A DNA stretch of 61,573 nucleotides from Paenibacillus sp. Soil766 (GTDB taxonomy: Bacteria > Bacillota > Bacilli > Paenibacillales > NBRC-103111): NCBI RefSeq assembly GCF_001428105.1, contig NZ_LMSJ01000045.1, positions 31,277-92,849 on the forward strand. Reading direction: 5' to 3'. A program made the position numbers and the translations under genes. The notes under the pieces were generated by a model. The model was not told where the DNA came from. It made no database searches and worked only from the letters and a program-made list of their open reading frames with translations. Numbering within the stretch: position 1 is the first letter of the stretch; each line of letters begins with the position of its first letter. Positions 8,082-16,849 of this stretch are shown piece by piece.

Positions 8082-9170
8082 GTGGACAAGCAGATTCAGA
8101 AGCAACTAACCCTAGCTTTTATTGGTTCCTACGCTGATGCGAAGAATCCGGGGGTATATACAGCACAGTTTGACGCAGAAACAGGGAGTCTATCGCTTAC
8201 GCACAACGTAACTGGTTTGCAAAACCCAACCTTTCTCGCTGTAGACGCAGTCAATTCAAGATTATACGCACTTGGTGAAGGTGTTGGTGCTGAAGGTCAA
8301 AAATGTGGAGCAGCTAGCGCTTATTCCATTCAACTAGGAACTGGCGAATTAACGTTTCTTAACAACGAAATCACCCTGCCTGCGACAACATGCCATATTC
8401 AGTTAGACAACACAAATGAAGTGGTTATGGTAACAAGTTATCATGGTGGTATGGTCGGATTAACCCCAATTCTAGCCGATGGTCAGTTAGGAACTTCCGC
8501 TGATATTCAGCAACATCATGGTGCGAGTCTGCTTCCTGTACAAGATCGGCCACGAGCGCATTCTGTATTCGTAGATCGTGCAAACCGTTACATTGGTGCC
8601 TGTGATTTAGGTCTTGATAAAATTATTCTATATAAACTGGATCTTGCCGCGAGGTGTCTCATTCCACATGGGGAAGTATCGATAACGCCTGGATCTGGGC
8701 CGCGTCATTTTGCTTTCCACCCGTCCTATAAGTATGGATATGTGATTAATGAACTGGGTTCTACTGTTACTGCATTCAAGTATGATGAGGAACGTGGCGA
8801 GCTGTCTGAAATCCAAACCATTCCAACTCTACCAGTCTCCTACGATGGCGAGAATGCCTGCGCCGACATCCATATATCCCCAGACGGACGTTTCCTATAT
8901 GGGTCCAATCGTGGCCACGATAGTATCGTTGTCTATGAGATTAACGAGCAAAATGGTGAACTATCTGTCATTGAATATGCACCAACTTTAGGGAAGCATC
9001 CACGAAACTTCGGAATTTCTCCAGACGGAAGATTCGTTCTTGTAGCCAATAAAGACTCCGACAATATTGTAAGTTTTGCACGGAATGAAGCGACTGGTAA
9101 GTTAGTCCCAACCGGAAGTGTTCTTGAGATGTCACAACCAGTATGCATCAAGTTCCTTCCGGTACAATGA
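8082..9170 (+). CDS. Lactonase-family seven-bladed beta-propeller protein
   Basis: A protein of about 362 residues of the 6-phosphogluconolactonase (YbhE/Pgl-like) propeller family. Repeated blades contain the motifs LGVDAVN-like turns, GPRHFAFHP, DIHISPDGRFLYGSNRGHDSI and FGISPDGRFVLVANKDSDN. In the family such enzymes hydrolyse 6-phosphogluconolactone or related sugar lactones in the cytoplasm; no signal peptide is visible. GTG 8082 is chosen because GGGAGTGA lies at 8069-8076, inside the longer alternative that begins at ATG 8067 and lacks a ribosome binding site. The stop codon overlaps the start of the next gene (ATGA), so the two are probably co-translated. The exact substrate cannot be told from sequence. 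Confidence 0.8.
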   Translation: MDKQIQKQLTLAFIGSYADAKNPGVYTAQFDAETGSLSLTHNVTGLQNPTFLAVDAVNSRLYALGEGVGAEGQKCGAASAYSIQLGTGELTFLNNEITLPATTCHIQLDNTNEVVMVTSYHGGMVGLTPILADGQLGTSADIQQHHGASLLPVQDRPRAHSVFVDRANRYIGACDLGLDKIILYKLDLAARCLIPHGEVSITPGSGPRHFAFHPSYKYGYVINELGSTVTAFKYDEERGELSEIQTIPTLPVSYDGENACADIHISPDGRFLYGSNRGHDSIVVYEINEQNGELSVIEYAPTLGKHPRNFGISPDGRFVLVANKDSDNIVSFARNEATGKLVPTGSVLEMSQPVCIKFLPVQ

Positions 9171-9481
9171 CACCTTTTACGGAGAAGGTACTCCAAGTTA
9201 TTCGTTCCATTCCGGAAGGCGAAGTAATGACATACGGTCAAATCGCGCGGCAAGCTGGGAGTCCTAGGGCAGCAAGGCAGGTTGTGCGAATTTTGCACGC
9301 TATGAGTAAAAAACATCGTCTCCCCTGGCACAGAGTTCTTAATGTTCGAGGCGAAATTGCGATCCAAGACGATGAGGGTGCGCAGTTACAGCGGTTTTTG
9401 TTAGAGTCGGAAGGTGTTCATGTTTCGGATGAGCTGACGGTTTCTCTTGCCGATTATCAAGTTCAGCACGAAGAAGAATAA
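9167..9481 (+). CDS. Alkyltransferase-like protein (ATL, MGMT fold)
   Basis: A protein of about 104 residues with the DNA-binding fold of O6-methylguanine-DNA methyltransferase: EGEVMTYGQIARQAG, then the helix-turn-helix arginine-finger region, then LPWHRVLNVRGEI. In true methyltransferases the active site is PCHR; here it is PWHR, so the alkyl-accepting cysteine is missing. ATL proteins of this type (E. coli YbaZ, yeast Atl1) bind O6-alkylguanine and direct lesions to nucleotide excision repair. ATG 9167 overlaps the lactonase stop by 4 bases and gives the usual ATL N-terminus; ATG 9143 is an in-frame alternative eight codons upstream. Confidence 0.9.
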   Translation: MTPFTEKVLQVIRSIPEGEVMTYGQIARQAGSPRAARQVVRILHAMSKKHRLPWHRVLNVRGEIAIQDDEGAQLQRFLLESEGVHVSDELTVSLADYQVQHEEE

Positions 9482-9520
9482 AGGTTTATATAAATTAAAT
9501 AATAGAAAATGGGTCGTGAA

Positions 9521-9600
9521 GCACACGCCGTTTTCATCATGGTTACTGAGAAGCTAGTTCTTTCAGTGATCGTGGTGGGAGCGGCGTTTTGTTTTATACC
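9521..9600 (+). promoter_or_regulatory. Hairpin leader/terminator before nuclease-fold gene
   Basis: ACGCCG at 9525-9530 pairs with CGGCGT at 9582-9587, with partial inner pairing, and the sequence continues TTTTGTTTTATA. It ends just before the ribosome binding site of the gene at 9623. The same boundary sequence (GCAYACGCCG ... GCGGCGTTTTGT) occurs before the paralogue at 59800. It may be the terminator of the preceding gene, or an attenuator. Confidence 0.45.
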
Positions 9601-9622
9601 ATTATAAGGAGAGTAAGATGAG

Positions 9623-10267
9623 ATGAAATTTGAGCAGGCATTCGCAGCGTTTATGGCAAAACAAATTGCAGAAGAGACGAACCGGCGCAGACGGGAACGT
9701 TTAGAAAGAGGATTGGGACATGCAGAAATGGAGTTTCTGCGTACGATTTGGTATCCGAAGGTTGGAAACTTCAACGATCTGTATCCCCAATGGGAGGTTC
9801 GTGATTTCGCGAATGGTTATCGTTATTTGGATTTTGCATATATGCCGGGAGATGCTAGAGCTGCGATTGAAATACAAGGCTACAGTTCACATGCTCGAGA
9901 TCTTGAAATATGGCGATTCAAAGACTTATGCATCCGCCATGCTCACCTTGCCCTAGATGGGTGGTTAGTTCTCCCTATCGCATACCCGTCCATTGTCGAG
10001 TCGCCAAAACAGTGTCAACAACTCATACTATCTCTTATTGGTAAGTTCATCGCCACCGATGTACCACCTACACTCCGATGGCTCGAAAGCGAAGTTATAC
10101 GTTTCGCCCGCAGGAAACTCCGTCCGTTCACAGCCCCGGAACTATCTGAGCACCTGAAAGTTAGCAAAAGACACGCTAGAACTTTGTTGCATGAGTTGTG
10201 TGATAGGCAGCTTTTGGTTGTCGTGAGCGGTAAAGAACGTGCACGAAGCTATCAAATGCTCTTATAG
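9623..10267 (+). CDS. PD-(D/E)XK-like protein with C-terminal winged helix
   Basis: A 214-residue protein that I do not recognise as a named family. An N-terminal helical, Arg-rich segment (ETNRRRRERLERG) is followed by YLDFAY, AAIEIQGYSSHARD and WRFKDL. This resembles the D...E-x-Q active site and following helix of small VSR/DUF559-like restriction-endonuclease folds. Residues 155-214 look like a winged helix (FTAPELSEHLKVSKRHARTL, then a basic wing). AAGGAGAG lies 9 bases before ATG 9623. A divergent paralogue occurs at 59800-60468 with the same order of elements. Cleavage activity is not shown; it could be a DNA-binding regulator on a degenerate nuclease fold. Confidence 0.6.
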   Translation: MKFEQAFAAFMAKQIAEETNRRRRERLERGLGHAEMEFLRTIWYPKVGNFNDLYPQWEVRDFANGYRYLDFAYMPGDARAAIEIQGYSSHARDLEIWRFKDLCIRHAHLALDGWLVLPIAYPSIVESPKQCQQLILSLIGKFIATDVPPTLRWLESEVIRFARRKLRPFTAPELSEHLKVSKRHARTLLHELCDRQLLVVVSGKERARSYQMLL

Positions 10268-10666
10268 GAAGTGAGGGGCAACAACGGTGCTCTATTTGGT
10301 GCGATTGCTGCGAAATGCGAGTTCAAGGGGAACGAGGATGATCTATTTCCATTGAAAATGGCCAAAACCAGAGGCAATAGCTCAGATAGCGCATTCACGT
10401 TCCTCTCACGCCTGAAACCTACCCAAAATTCAGAATTAGCGCATCCACGTTCTCCTTCGCGAAAGCGAAAGGAATCTCATGGTGCAAGGGAAAACTGGTG
10501 GATGGTAGGGAGCTAACAATATTTCGGGATATTACATTATTCATAAATTCTATAAATGGAACCATTTGCAAAACCGTTGCGTCTAATCTATGCAGCTTTT
10601 GTTAACTTATAGAGAAATAGGTGATTTGTTATTGAAACTATTTTTGGGGGAACGCAATTTGCCTTC
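10268..10666. other. Intergenic region without a convincing gene
   Basis: An 81-codon open frame (10271-10516, GTG start) covers part of this stretch, but it has no good ribosome binding site and its composition (SRLKPTQ, PRSPSRKRKES) does not look like a folded protein. An approximate internal duplication is visible: GCATTCACGTTCCTC near 10390 and GCATCCACGTTCTCC near 10440. The last 120 bases are AT-rich and probably carry the promoter of the next gene. Confidence 0.4.
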
Positions 10667-11827
10667 ATGTTGAAGAGGATAAGTAAAGGTCTGGATGTCG
10701 TTATTGTGTTGCTGTTGCTCATTTTTATGATTATTAGTATTTTCTGCATCTATAGCGCGACACGGACTGTTCCAGATTTTTCACAATCCTATATTAAAAT
10801 GATGTATTTTTACAGTTTGGGGTTTATGGTCTTATTTATGATGCTATTTGTTAACTATAAACTCTTATTGCGCTTTTCGCCGTTGTACTATTTCATTGGG
10901 CTGGGACTGTTGATCTTATTATTTTTCAAAGGAGATACGCTCAACAATGCCCAGGGATGGTTCATTCTTCCTGGTGGAATCGGATTTCAGCCGGCAGAGC
11001 TCTGTAAGCTCATTTTAATTCTGTTTTTGTCGTATTTTCTATCCAAAAGAGAGGTCGAGACCCTTAGACTGTTCGAACATATACTGCCGATGGGTTTTAT
11101 TACATTGGTTCCTTTTCTCTTGGTTCTCATGCAACCGGATCTCGGTAATTCTATTGGGTATTTGGTTATTTTCTTTGTGGTCTGTTGGTTCGGACACATT
11201 AACTACAAGCATGCTTGGATAGGCCTGGTTATTATAATTATCATAAGCGTGAGCTCCATCTACAGCTATATTAAATACCATGAGGAAGTACAGCACTTCA
11301 TGGCATCCAAACATAAAGCCTATTGGTTGGATAGGGTGGATGCCGTTCTTTTGCCAGAGCAAGCTTCTGAAAAAGCAACCTATCATATGAAACAATCGGT
11401 CAAAGCAATCGGATCAGGATCGTTAGAAGGAGATGGCTATCTTCATGGAACTTCAGTCCAGAGTGGACAGGTGCCCTACACCTATTCAGATTCCATATTC
11501 GTTGTAGTGGGAGAGGAATTTGGATTTATTGGGGCATCTGCGTTACTCTTCCTTTACTTTCTCCTCATTTATCGAATGATCACTATCGCACTTAACATCC
11601 GCAGCCAAACAGGCATATATATCATTGGTGGAATTTCCGCTATGTTTCTGTTTCAAGTTTTCGAAAACATTGGGATGCTGATCGGTATCATGCCAATTAC
11701 GGGGATCACCCTTCCTTTTATCAGCTATGGCGGCACCTCGCTGTTGATTAACATGGTATCGATAGGCTTTGTTCTAAGTATAAAAATCTATGATGACATA
11801 GATGTTGATGTTATCGTAATTCGTTGA
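10667..11827 (+). CDS. SEDS-family protein (FtsW/RodA/SpoVE-like)
   Basis: A 386-residue polytopic membrane protein with about ten transmembrane segments. It has the SEDS signatures: the GWFILPGGIGFQPAELCKL loop, the MQPDLGNSIGYL segment and the C-terminal GIMPITGITLPFISYGGTSL. SEDS proteins are peptidoglycan glycosyltransferases that work with a class B PBP in elongation, division or spore cortex synthesis. No PBP gene is adjacent, so the role (RodA, FtsW or SpoVE) is not decided here. GGGGGAA lies about 15 bases before ATG 10667, longer than usual; TTG 10670 is an alternative start. Confidence 0.85.
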   Translation: MLKRISKGLDVVIVLLLLIFMIISIFCIYSATRTVPDFSQSYIKMMYFYSLGFMVLFMMLFVNYKLLLRFSPLYYFIGLGLLILLFFKGDTLNNAQGWFILPGGIGFQPAELCKLILILFLSYFLSKREVETLRLFEHILPMGFITLVPFLLVLMQPDLGNSIGYLVIFFVVCWFGHINYKHAWIGLVIIIIISVSSIYSYIKYHEEVQHFMASKHKAYWLDRVDAVLLPEQASEKATYHMKQSVKAIGSGSLEGDGYLHGTSVQSGQVPYTYSDSIFVVVGEEFGFIGASALLFLYFLLIYRMITIALNIRSQTGIYIIGGISAMFLFQVFENIGMLIGIMPITGITLPFISYGGTSLLINMVSIGFVLSIKIYDDIDVDVIVIR

Positions 11828-12025
11828 TGTCCAATCCAATACCCGAAATTGCGGAATTCTCTACGTATGACGAGGGTTTGATTAATGCAGAACGTGGTTC
11901 CGCAACTACCGATCTGGCCATTCTTTTTCGCCCAAAAATCTGAAAACAGCTCGCAAAGAGTTACAAAGTTTCCAAACCGAGAATAGACTACTGTAATACA
12001 AGGCCATACGGACAGGAGGCATGTG

Positions 12026-12556
12026 ATGAGTGACAGAACCCTTTATCTATTCGATGGCATCAATAAAACCTCTGTGAAATTAATTGTTGAGCAAATTATG
12101 AAAATCAATCAATGGGATGAGGACAAGGACAAGAAGGAAAAGGACTTTAAACGAGTGCCGATCGATTTGATTATTAATAGTAACGGAGGCAGTGTATACG
12201 ATGGATTTGGTCTTATTAATGTGATCGAGAACAGCAAAACCCCCGTTCACACCTATGTGTACGGATTAGCGGCGAGCATGAGTCTGTTGATCGCAGTTAG
12301 CGGGCACAAAAGGCACGCAGGCAGGCTAAGTACCTTCATGTATCACTCCGTTTCCACTCACATCGATGGTCATTTGGAGCATTTGAAGAATCGCGTGGAT
12401 GAAACGCAGCGGTTGCAGAACATCTACGATGAATGTATTTTGTCCAAAACGAATCTACAAGCCGAGGAACTAGCTCGAGTGAAGGAACATCAACGGAACT
12501 GGTACATGAGTCCAGAAGAGGCGTTAGCCAATGGCATCATTGATAGTATCGTATAG
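12026..12556 (+). CDS. ClpP-like serine protease
   Basis: A 176-residue protein of the ClpP/crotonase fold: INSNGGSVYDG loop, nucleophile Ser in GLAASMSL, and catalytic His in FMYHSVS. The place normally held by the catalytic Asp (RDR before the EA helix) reads RNW, giving Asn. The C-terminal MSPEEALANGIID is typical of ClpP. The canonical subunit degrades proteins with ClpC or ClpX; this variant may be an accessory ClpP paralogue that needs a partner ring. ATG 12026 is preceded by AGGAGG at 12014-12019; GTG 12023 is one codon earlier. It stands alone, between a SEDS gene and a HAD phosphatase, with no chaperone gene nearby. Confidence 0.8.
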   Translation: MSDRTLYLFDGINKTSVKLIVEQIMKINQWDEDKDKKEKDFKRVPIDLIINSNGGSVYDGFGLINVIENSKTPVHTYVYGLAASMSLLIAVSGHKRHAGRLSTFMYHSVSTHIDGHLEHLKNRVDETQRLQNIYDECILSKTNLQAEELARVKEHQRNWYMSPEEALANGIIDSIV

Positions 12557-12682
12557 GCAAAGTGGGAGAGAAGCCCAAGGGATTCTCTTTTTTCTTTGTT
12601 TTTTCTGGGCATTTGGTGTTTAATTGAGAGAAAGAGACATGGGGCAGCAACTACTGCTTCGGAATGTAAAGGAGAGTCTACT

Positions 12683-13453
12683 GTGTACAAAATTGTATTT
12701 TTTGATATTGATGGCACGTTAATTAATGAGGACAAACAGGTGCCTGAAAGCACCGTTAATGCGATTCACCAACTGAAAAAAAGCGGGATTGAACCCGTGA
12801 TTGCAACAGGACGAGCACCTTATTTCATTAAACCACTGGCGGAGCTGCTTGGCATTGATTCCTATGTATGCTTGAATGGCGGATATGCCGTTTACAAAGG
12901 CGAGCCGCTTTACCACCGCGTTATCGCCAAAAGCGCAATCGAAGCTTTGGTTGAGCTAGCTGCAACGCACGAGCATTCACTCGTATTTGAAGGAGAGCAT
13001 GCGTTTGCGACGGATGCGCAGGATCACCCTTTTGTACATAGCTCCGTATCCTCATTGAAGGTTGATTTACCAAGCTACGATCCGCATTTCTGGAAATCGA
13101 ACGATATTTATCAAATTTTCCTGCACTGTGAAGCGAAAGATGAACATTTGTATGAGGGTCTGCTTTCGGAGTTTAAGCTCATACGTTGGCACGAACATGC
13201 GATGGATGTGTTGCCTGCGGGTGGTTCCAAAGCCCAAGGCATCGCCGCGATGCTAGAGCTGGTAGGTTTAAAGCCGGAAGATGCGGTAGCATTCGGTGAC
13301 GGTTTGAATGATATGGAGATGCTTTCCTATGTCGGGTTTGGCATTGCAATGGGTAATTCACATAAGGATTTATTGCCCTATGCGGATCATGTGACCACAC
13401 ATGTGGATGAAGAAGGTGTACGGAACGGGCTTATTACAGCAGGACTACTTTAA
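12683..13453 (+). CDS. Cof-type HAD-superfamily phosphatase
   Basis: A 256-residue HAD hydrolase of the Cof/IIB group. The nucleophile motif is FFDIDGTL at the N-terminus, the Thr motif lies in VIATGRAP, and the final motif is GDGLNDMEML. A large IIB cap sits between motifs 2 and 3. These enzymes dephosphorylate sugar phosphates or cofactors such as FMN and PLP; the substrate cannot be read from sequence. GTG 12683 is chosen because AAAGGAGAG lies at 12668-12676 and it places the DxD motif near the N-terminus as in relatives. The reading frame is open upstream to 12596, but that part lacks family similarity. Confidence 0.88.
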   Translation: MYKIVFFDIDGTLINEDKQVPESTVNAIHQLKKSGIEPVIATGRAPYFIKPLAELLGIDSYVCLNGGYAVYKGEPLYHRVIAKSAIEALVELAATHEHSLVFEGEHAFATDAQDHPFVHSSVSSLKVDLPSYDPHFWKSNDIYQIFLHCEAKDEHLYEGLLSEFKLIRWHEHAMDVLPAGGSKAQGIAAMLELVGLKPEDAVAFGDGLNDMEMLSYVGFGIAMGNSHKDLLPYADHVTTHVDEEGVRNGLITAGLL

Positions 13454-13483
13454 GACAGAACGCTAATAAATAGGGTGAATAGG

Positions 13484-14257
13484 ATGAAAATTGCTTTTTT
13501 TGATTCAGGTCTTGGTGGAATCACGGTTCTGAATGAAGCCATGCAGCGAATGCCTCGGGAAGATTTTGTTTATTTTGCAGATACAGCGCATGTTCCGTAT
13601 GGTGTTAAAACGAAAGATGAGGTTCTCACCTTCGTCAAGCAATCCGTTGATACGATTATTCAAGAAGAAATTAAGGCGCTTGTCATCGCCTGTAATACAG
13701 CAACGAGCATCGCGATCTCAGAATTGCGGAGAATCTACAAGATTCCCATTATTGGGATGGAGCCAGCTGTCAAACCAGCTGTAGAAATGAATCGTTCATC
13801 AGGCAAAAGAGTGCTCGTATTCGCCACGCAGCTTACACTTCAAGAGGCGAAATACAGAGAGCTTGTATCCCGTATCGACGATTTGGGGATGGTGGATTCC
13901 GTACCGCTTCCGGAGTTGGTCCAATTATGTGAAAATCTCATGTTGGATGGTCCGCAGATTGTGGATTATTTTAATACCAAATTAGCTCCATTTGATCTAA
14001 GTACATTTGGTACGGTTGTACTCGGCTGTACGCATTATCCTTTTTATCGCGGGATTTTGAGTCAAATCTTACCGAACCATATTCAAATTGTGGATGGAAG
14101 TAAAGGTACAGTGAATCATTTAATGCAGGTGTTGCAGGACAGCGACCAGTTGCAAGGTACGGGGGATGGACATGTGAAATGGATGTGTTCCAGTTTCGAT
14201 GGTGTCTACATTCAGAAGATGAATAAGGCGCTTGCCTTCCTTCAAGCTGTCAAATAA
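13484..14257 (+). CDS. murI: Glutamate racemase
   Basis: A 257-residue cofactor-independent racemase that makes D-glutamate for peptidoglycan. Both catalytic cysteines are present: CNTATS and GCTHYP. The N-terminal DSGLGGITVL and the TAHVPYG segment are diagnostic of the family. ATG 13484 follows AGGGTGAATAGG; GTG 13475 is an in-frame alternative. The gene lies 30 bases downstream of the HAD phosphatase gene, so co-transcription is likely. The name racE would also be appropriate in Bacillus usage. Confidence 0.92.
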   Translation: MKIAFFDSGLGGITVLNEAMQRMPREDFVYFADTAHVPYGVKTKDEVLTFVKQSVDTIIQEEIKALVIACNTATSIAISELRRIYKIPIIGMEPAVKPAVEMNRSSGKRVLVFATQLTLQEAKYRELVSRIDDLGMVDSVPLPELVQLCENLMLDGPQIVDYFNTKLAPFDLSTFGTVVLGCTHYPFYRGILSQILPNHIQIVDGSKGTVNHLMQVLQDSDQLQGTGDGHVKWMCSSFDGVYIQKMNKALAFLQAVK

Positions 14258-14259
14258 AA

Positions 14260-14300
14260 AAGCAGTTCATAACTAGAGCTTCTAGTTACGAACTGCTTTT
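14260..14300. terminator. Bidirectional terminator between murI and GreA-like gene
   Basis: AAGCAGTTC pairs with GAACTGCTT, and TAACTAGA with CTAGTTA inside. A-run and T-run flanks allow it to work for both convergent genes. Confidence 0.88.
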
Positions 14301-14312
14301 CTTATGTAGTGC

Positions 14313-14783
14313 TTAAATTCGAATTTCAAGCAACTCATAGCTTATGATACCCATTGGTGCGTTCACACTAATGACATCGCCTACCGACTTATTCATGAGG
14401 GAGATGCCAAGCGGGCTTTCATACGATATTTTATTTTCGTTGACATTGGCTTCTTGCGTACCAACGATTTTGTATTCAATTTTCTCGGCAAATTCCACAT
14501 CGTTTAAAACGACGGTAGAGCCAACTTGCACTTTGGATGTGGAGGTATTCGTTACTACCTTTGCTTTCTTGAGCATCCGTTCAATTGTAAGAACGCGTGT
14601 TTCCATGAAAGACTGGTCATTCTTGGCAGAATGATATTCGCTGTTTTCCTTCAGATCACCGTAAGAAATCGCCAATTTAATACGTTCTGCTAGTTCTTTA
14701 CGCTTCACAGTTTTCAAATCTTCAAGTTCTAACTCTAAACTGCGTAAACCCTCAGGGGTCAAAATGATTTCATCATTGGACAA
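14313..14783 (-). CDS. GreA/GreB-family transcription elongation factor
   Basis: About 156 residues with the GreA layout. The N-terminal coiled coil includes ILTPEGLRSLELELEDL, RIKLAISYGDLKENSEY and the acidic tip; the FKBP-like C-terminal domain contains SPLGISLMNKSVGD. Gre factors stimulate transcript cleavage by backtracked RNA polymerase. The start is set at TTG 14783 because GAGGTG lies eight bases upstream and the resulting N-terminus fits GreA; an ATG at 14804 adds seven codons but has no ribosome binding site. It may be the main GreA or a second paralogue; this cannot be decided from the window. Confidence 0.85.
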   Translation of the reverse strand: MSNDEIILTPEGLRSLELELEDLKTVKRKELAERIKLAISYGDLKENSEYHSAKNDQSFMETRVLTIERMLKKAKVVTNTSTSKVQVGSTVVLNDVEFAEKIEYKIVGTQEANVNENKISYESPLGISLMNKSVGDVISVNAPMGIISYELLEIRI

Positions 14784-15065
14784 AAGTCTAGCACCTCGTT
14801 TCATTCGATATTAGCTATACTACTAAAGTCCTTGAGACAAGTAAAGTAATCAGCAGGAGGAATTATTTGTGTTGACCTGCTGACATAAGAAAATTTCTCC
14901 TGCAATTTTATAATATTACCAAATAAAGGTGAGAATACCTTTAAATTAATAGACAATGATTTCTTCAGCTACTATACTAACATAACGTGGAATGATTTCT
15001 GGGCAATTCGTCGAAAATGAAATGTAAATTTTTTTTGTGCAGAATTGTAATGTTCAGCATACAAA

Positions 15066-16838
15066 ATGGGAAAGTGTGACGACTTCATGAGAGTAAACAG
15101 AAGAGTAATTTATATCACTTTTATTAGTGTAATTTTGTTATTAATTACGAACAATAGCTCCTATTATTGGTATGCGAAATCCCTGTTAACACAGGCTATG
15201 TCAGAACAGATGGCAGCGACTGCGAATCAAATCCGAACGTCCATTGAGCAGTCGGAAGCAGGCGCCTTCTTCGTGGAGGATATGATTGGGGAACAATTGC
15301 GATCTGCGGCTATCTTAGCCAAAGGTAAGTTGGACCCAGATATCGATAAGATATCAAATGACCAACTTGTTTTACTTGCTAAAGAAGCAGGTGTTGATGG
15401 GTTTTCGCTCATGAAGCGCAGCGGCAACGGCGATGATATCATGGTTGGTAAATCCTCTGATCCCAATGAACTAACGCTCACAAGCACAATTACGTTCGGG
15501 TATTGGTTTACCGCTTTTGACCAATTGATGAAAAATCACAATGTTACGATACCCGAAGGGCAAAAACTTCCTAATTTTTGGGCGGGGATTTATGAAGTGC
15601 CCGCTTCAGGCGCAAGCGATGTTAGTAAATTTGGCTATTATTACGATGGGGAAACGAATTATATCATTTGTGTGTTTGTAAATGCTGATAAAATTAAGAA
15701 GTTCAAGGATATTATTGGAGCGGATACGATTGTCAAAAAAACACTGACATCCAATCCGGATATTATGGAAATTTCTGGATTAAACGGGATCACATTCGGT
15801 ACGAAGCCGAAGGAATATATGAGGCCGAATGGCATTATGTATGTTTCCATTTATGACCGTCCCGTGCTATTCGGTACACATACGATCATCCATGAGAATG
15901 ATTATACGAATTTCAAGCGTGCTATTCAGGATAAGAAACCAGTAAGTGTGGTTGAGAGCTACGAGGGTAATCCGGTTCTCAAGACATTTGTGTATGTGCC
16001 AATTAAAGAGAGAATAACGGAAGTTCAGCGAGAAATACCTTATGTGATAACCATTGTTTCGGACTATCAGTCCATACAGAAGACGTTAAATGACCAACTT
16101 GTTCGTGTTGCACTGATTATTGTTCTGTTTACCGTGTTCAGTTGTATCCTTGTACTTCTCGTATTCCGATTTATTACGAAGTCACGTGAAACTGCCGTTC
16201 AGTCCACGCAAGAGATGTATATTCAAAATGTAGACCTTATGTTTGCAACGATACGTAGTCAACGCCATGATTTCCTGAATCATGTGCAAACCTTGTATGC
16301 ATTATTGACCAATGGGGAAAAAGAGGATCAAAAGCGCTACATGGAGGAATTAATTGAGGAGATTAATGAAGTCAATGATATAATTCGTATTGGACAGCCA
16401 GCTATCGCTGCATTGATTCAATCGAAAATAACGCTTGCAATGCGAACAAAAGTTGCTTTTAGCTATGAATTCATTGGCCTTGATGGGTTATCACTTGGCG
16501 TGAAATCGGTTGATCTTGTGAAAATTATTGGGAATCTCATTGATAATGCCTTTGATGAGGCGAATAAATTTCCAGTAGAAGAGCGTGAGGTTTCTGTAAA
16601 AGGCTGGAAGGAATCGAACGATGTGAAGATTTCCGTGAAGAATCGGGTGAATCCAACTTTTAATCTGCCAGACGACAAGGAGTTGTTCGCGATTGGCTAT
16701 AGCACCAAGTTAGAAGGAGAACATCAAGGACTCGGCTTGCCGGTGGTTAAGGAACGTGTTGAGTATTATCGAGGAACGATTGGAGTCAAGCTAGAAGAAG
16801 GTTACATTTGTTTTGAGCTATCGATACCCATGCAATAG
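15066..16838 (+). CDS. Orphan sensor histidine kinase with Spo0B-like H-box
   Basis: A membrane kinase of about 590 residues. A transmembrane segment (about 15-34) precedes a large extracellular domain, and a second membrane segment lies near 343-365. A short cytoplasmic helical region carries the phospho-acceptor box RSQRHDFLNHVQ. The ATPase domain has NLIDNAFDEA and GLGLPVVKERV. The RHDxxN box is the type seen in Spo0B, DcuS/CitA and AgrC rather than in classical HisKA kinases. No response regulator is next to it, which suggests a partner encoded elsewhere. ATG 15066 and ATG 15087 are both possible starts; the second has a weak GGGAAAG upstream. The signal sensed is unknown. Confidence 0.8.
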   Translation: MGKCDDFMRVNRRVIYITFISVILLLITNNSSYYWYAKSLLTQAMSEQMAATANQIRTSIEQSEAGAFFVEDMIGEQLRSAAILAKGKLDPDIDKISNDQLVLLAKEAGVDGFSLMKRSGNGDDIMVGKSSDPNELTLTSTITFGYWFTAFDQLMKNHNVTIPEGQKLPNFWAGIYEVPASGASDVSKFGYYYDGETNYIICVFVNADKIKKFKDIIGADTIVKKTLTSNPDIMEISGLNGITFGTKPKEYMRPNGIMYVSIYDRPVLFGTHTIIHENDYTNFKRAIQDKKPVSVVESYEGNPVLKTFVYVPIKERITEVQREIPYVITIVSDYQSIQKTLNDQLVRVALIIVLFTVFSCILVLLVFRFITKSRETAVQSTQEMYIQNVDLMFATIRSQRHDFLNHVQTLYALLTNGEKEDQKRYMEELIEEINEVNDIIRIGQPAIAALIQSKITLAMRTKVAFSYEFIGLDGLSLGVKSVDLVKIIGNLIDNAFDEANKFPVEEREVSVKGWKESNDVKISVKNRVNPTFNLPDDKELFAIGYSTKLEGEHQGLGLPVVKERVEYYRGTIGVKLEEGYICFELSIPMQ

Positions 16839-16849
16839 TAAAATTGAGA

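Noticed and set aside
10271..10516. 81-codon GTG-started frame
   Set aside because: No ribosome binding site and unconvincing composition; it begins directly after the previous stop and overlaps an apparent small duplication.
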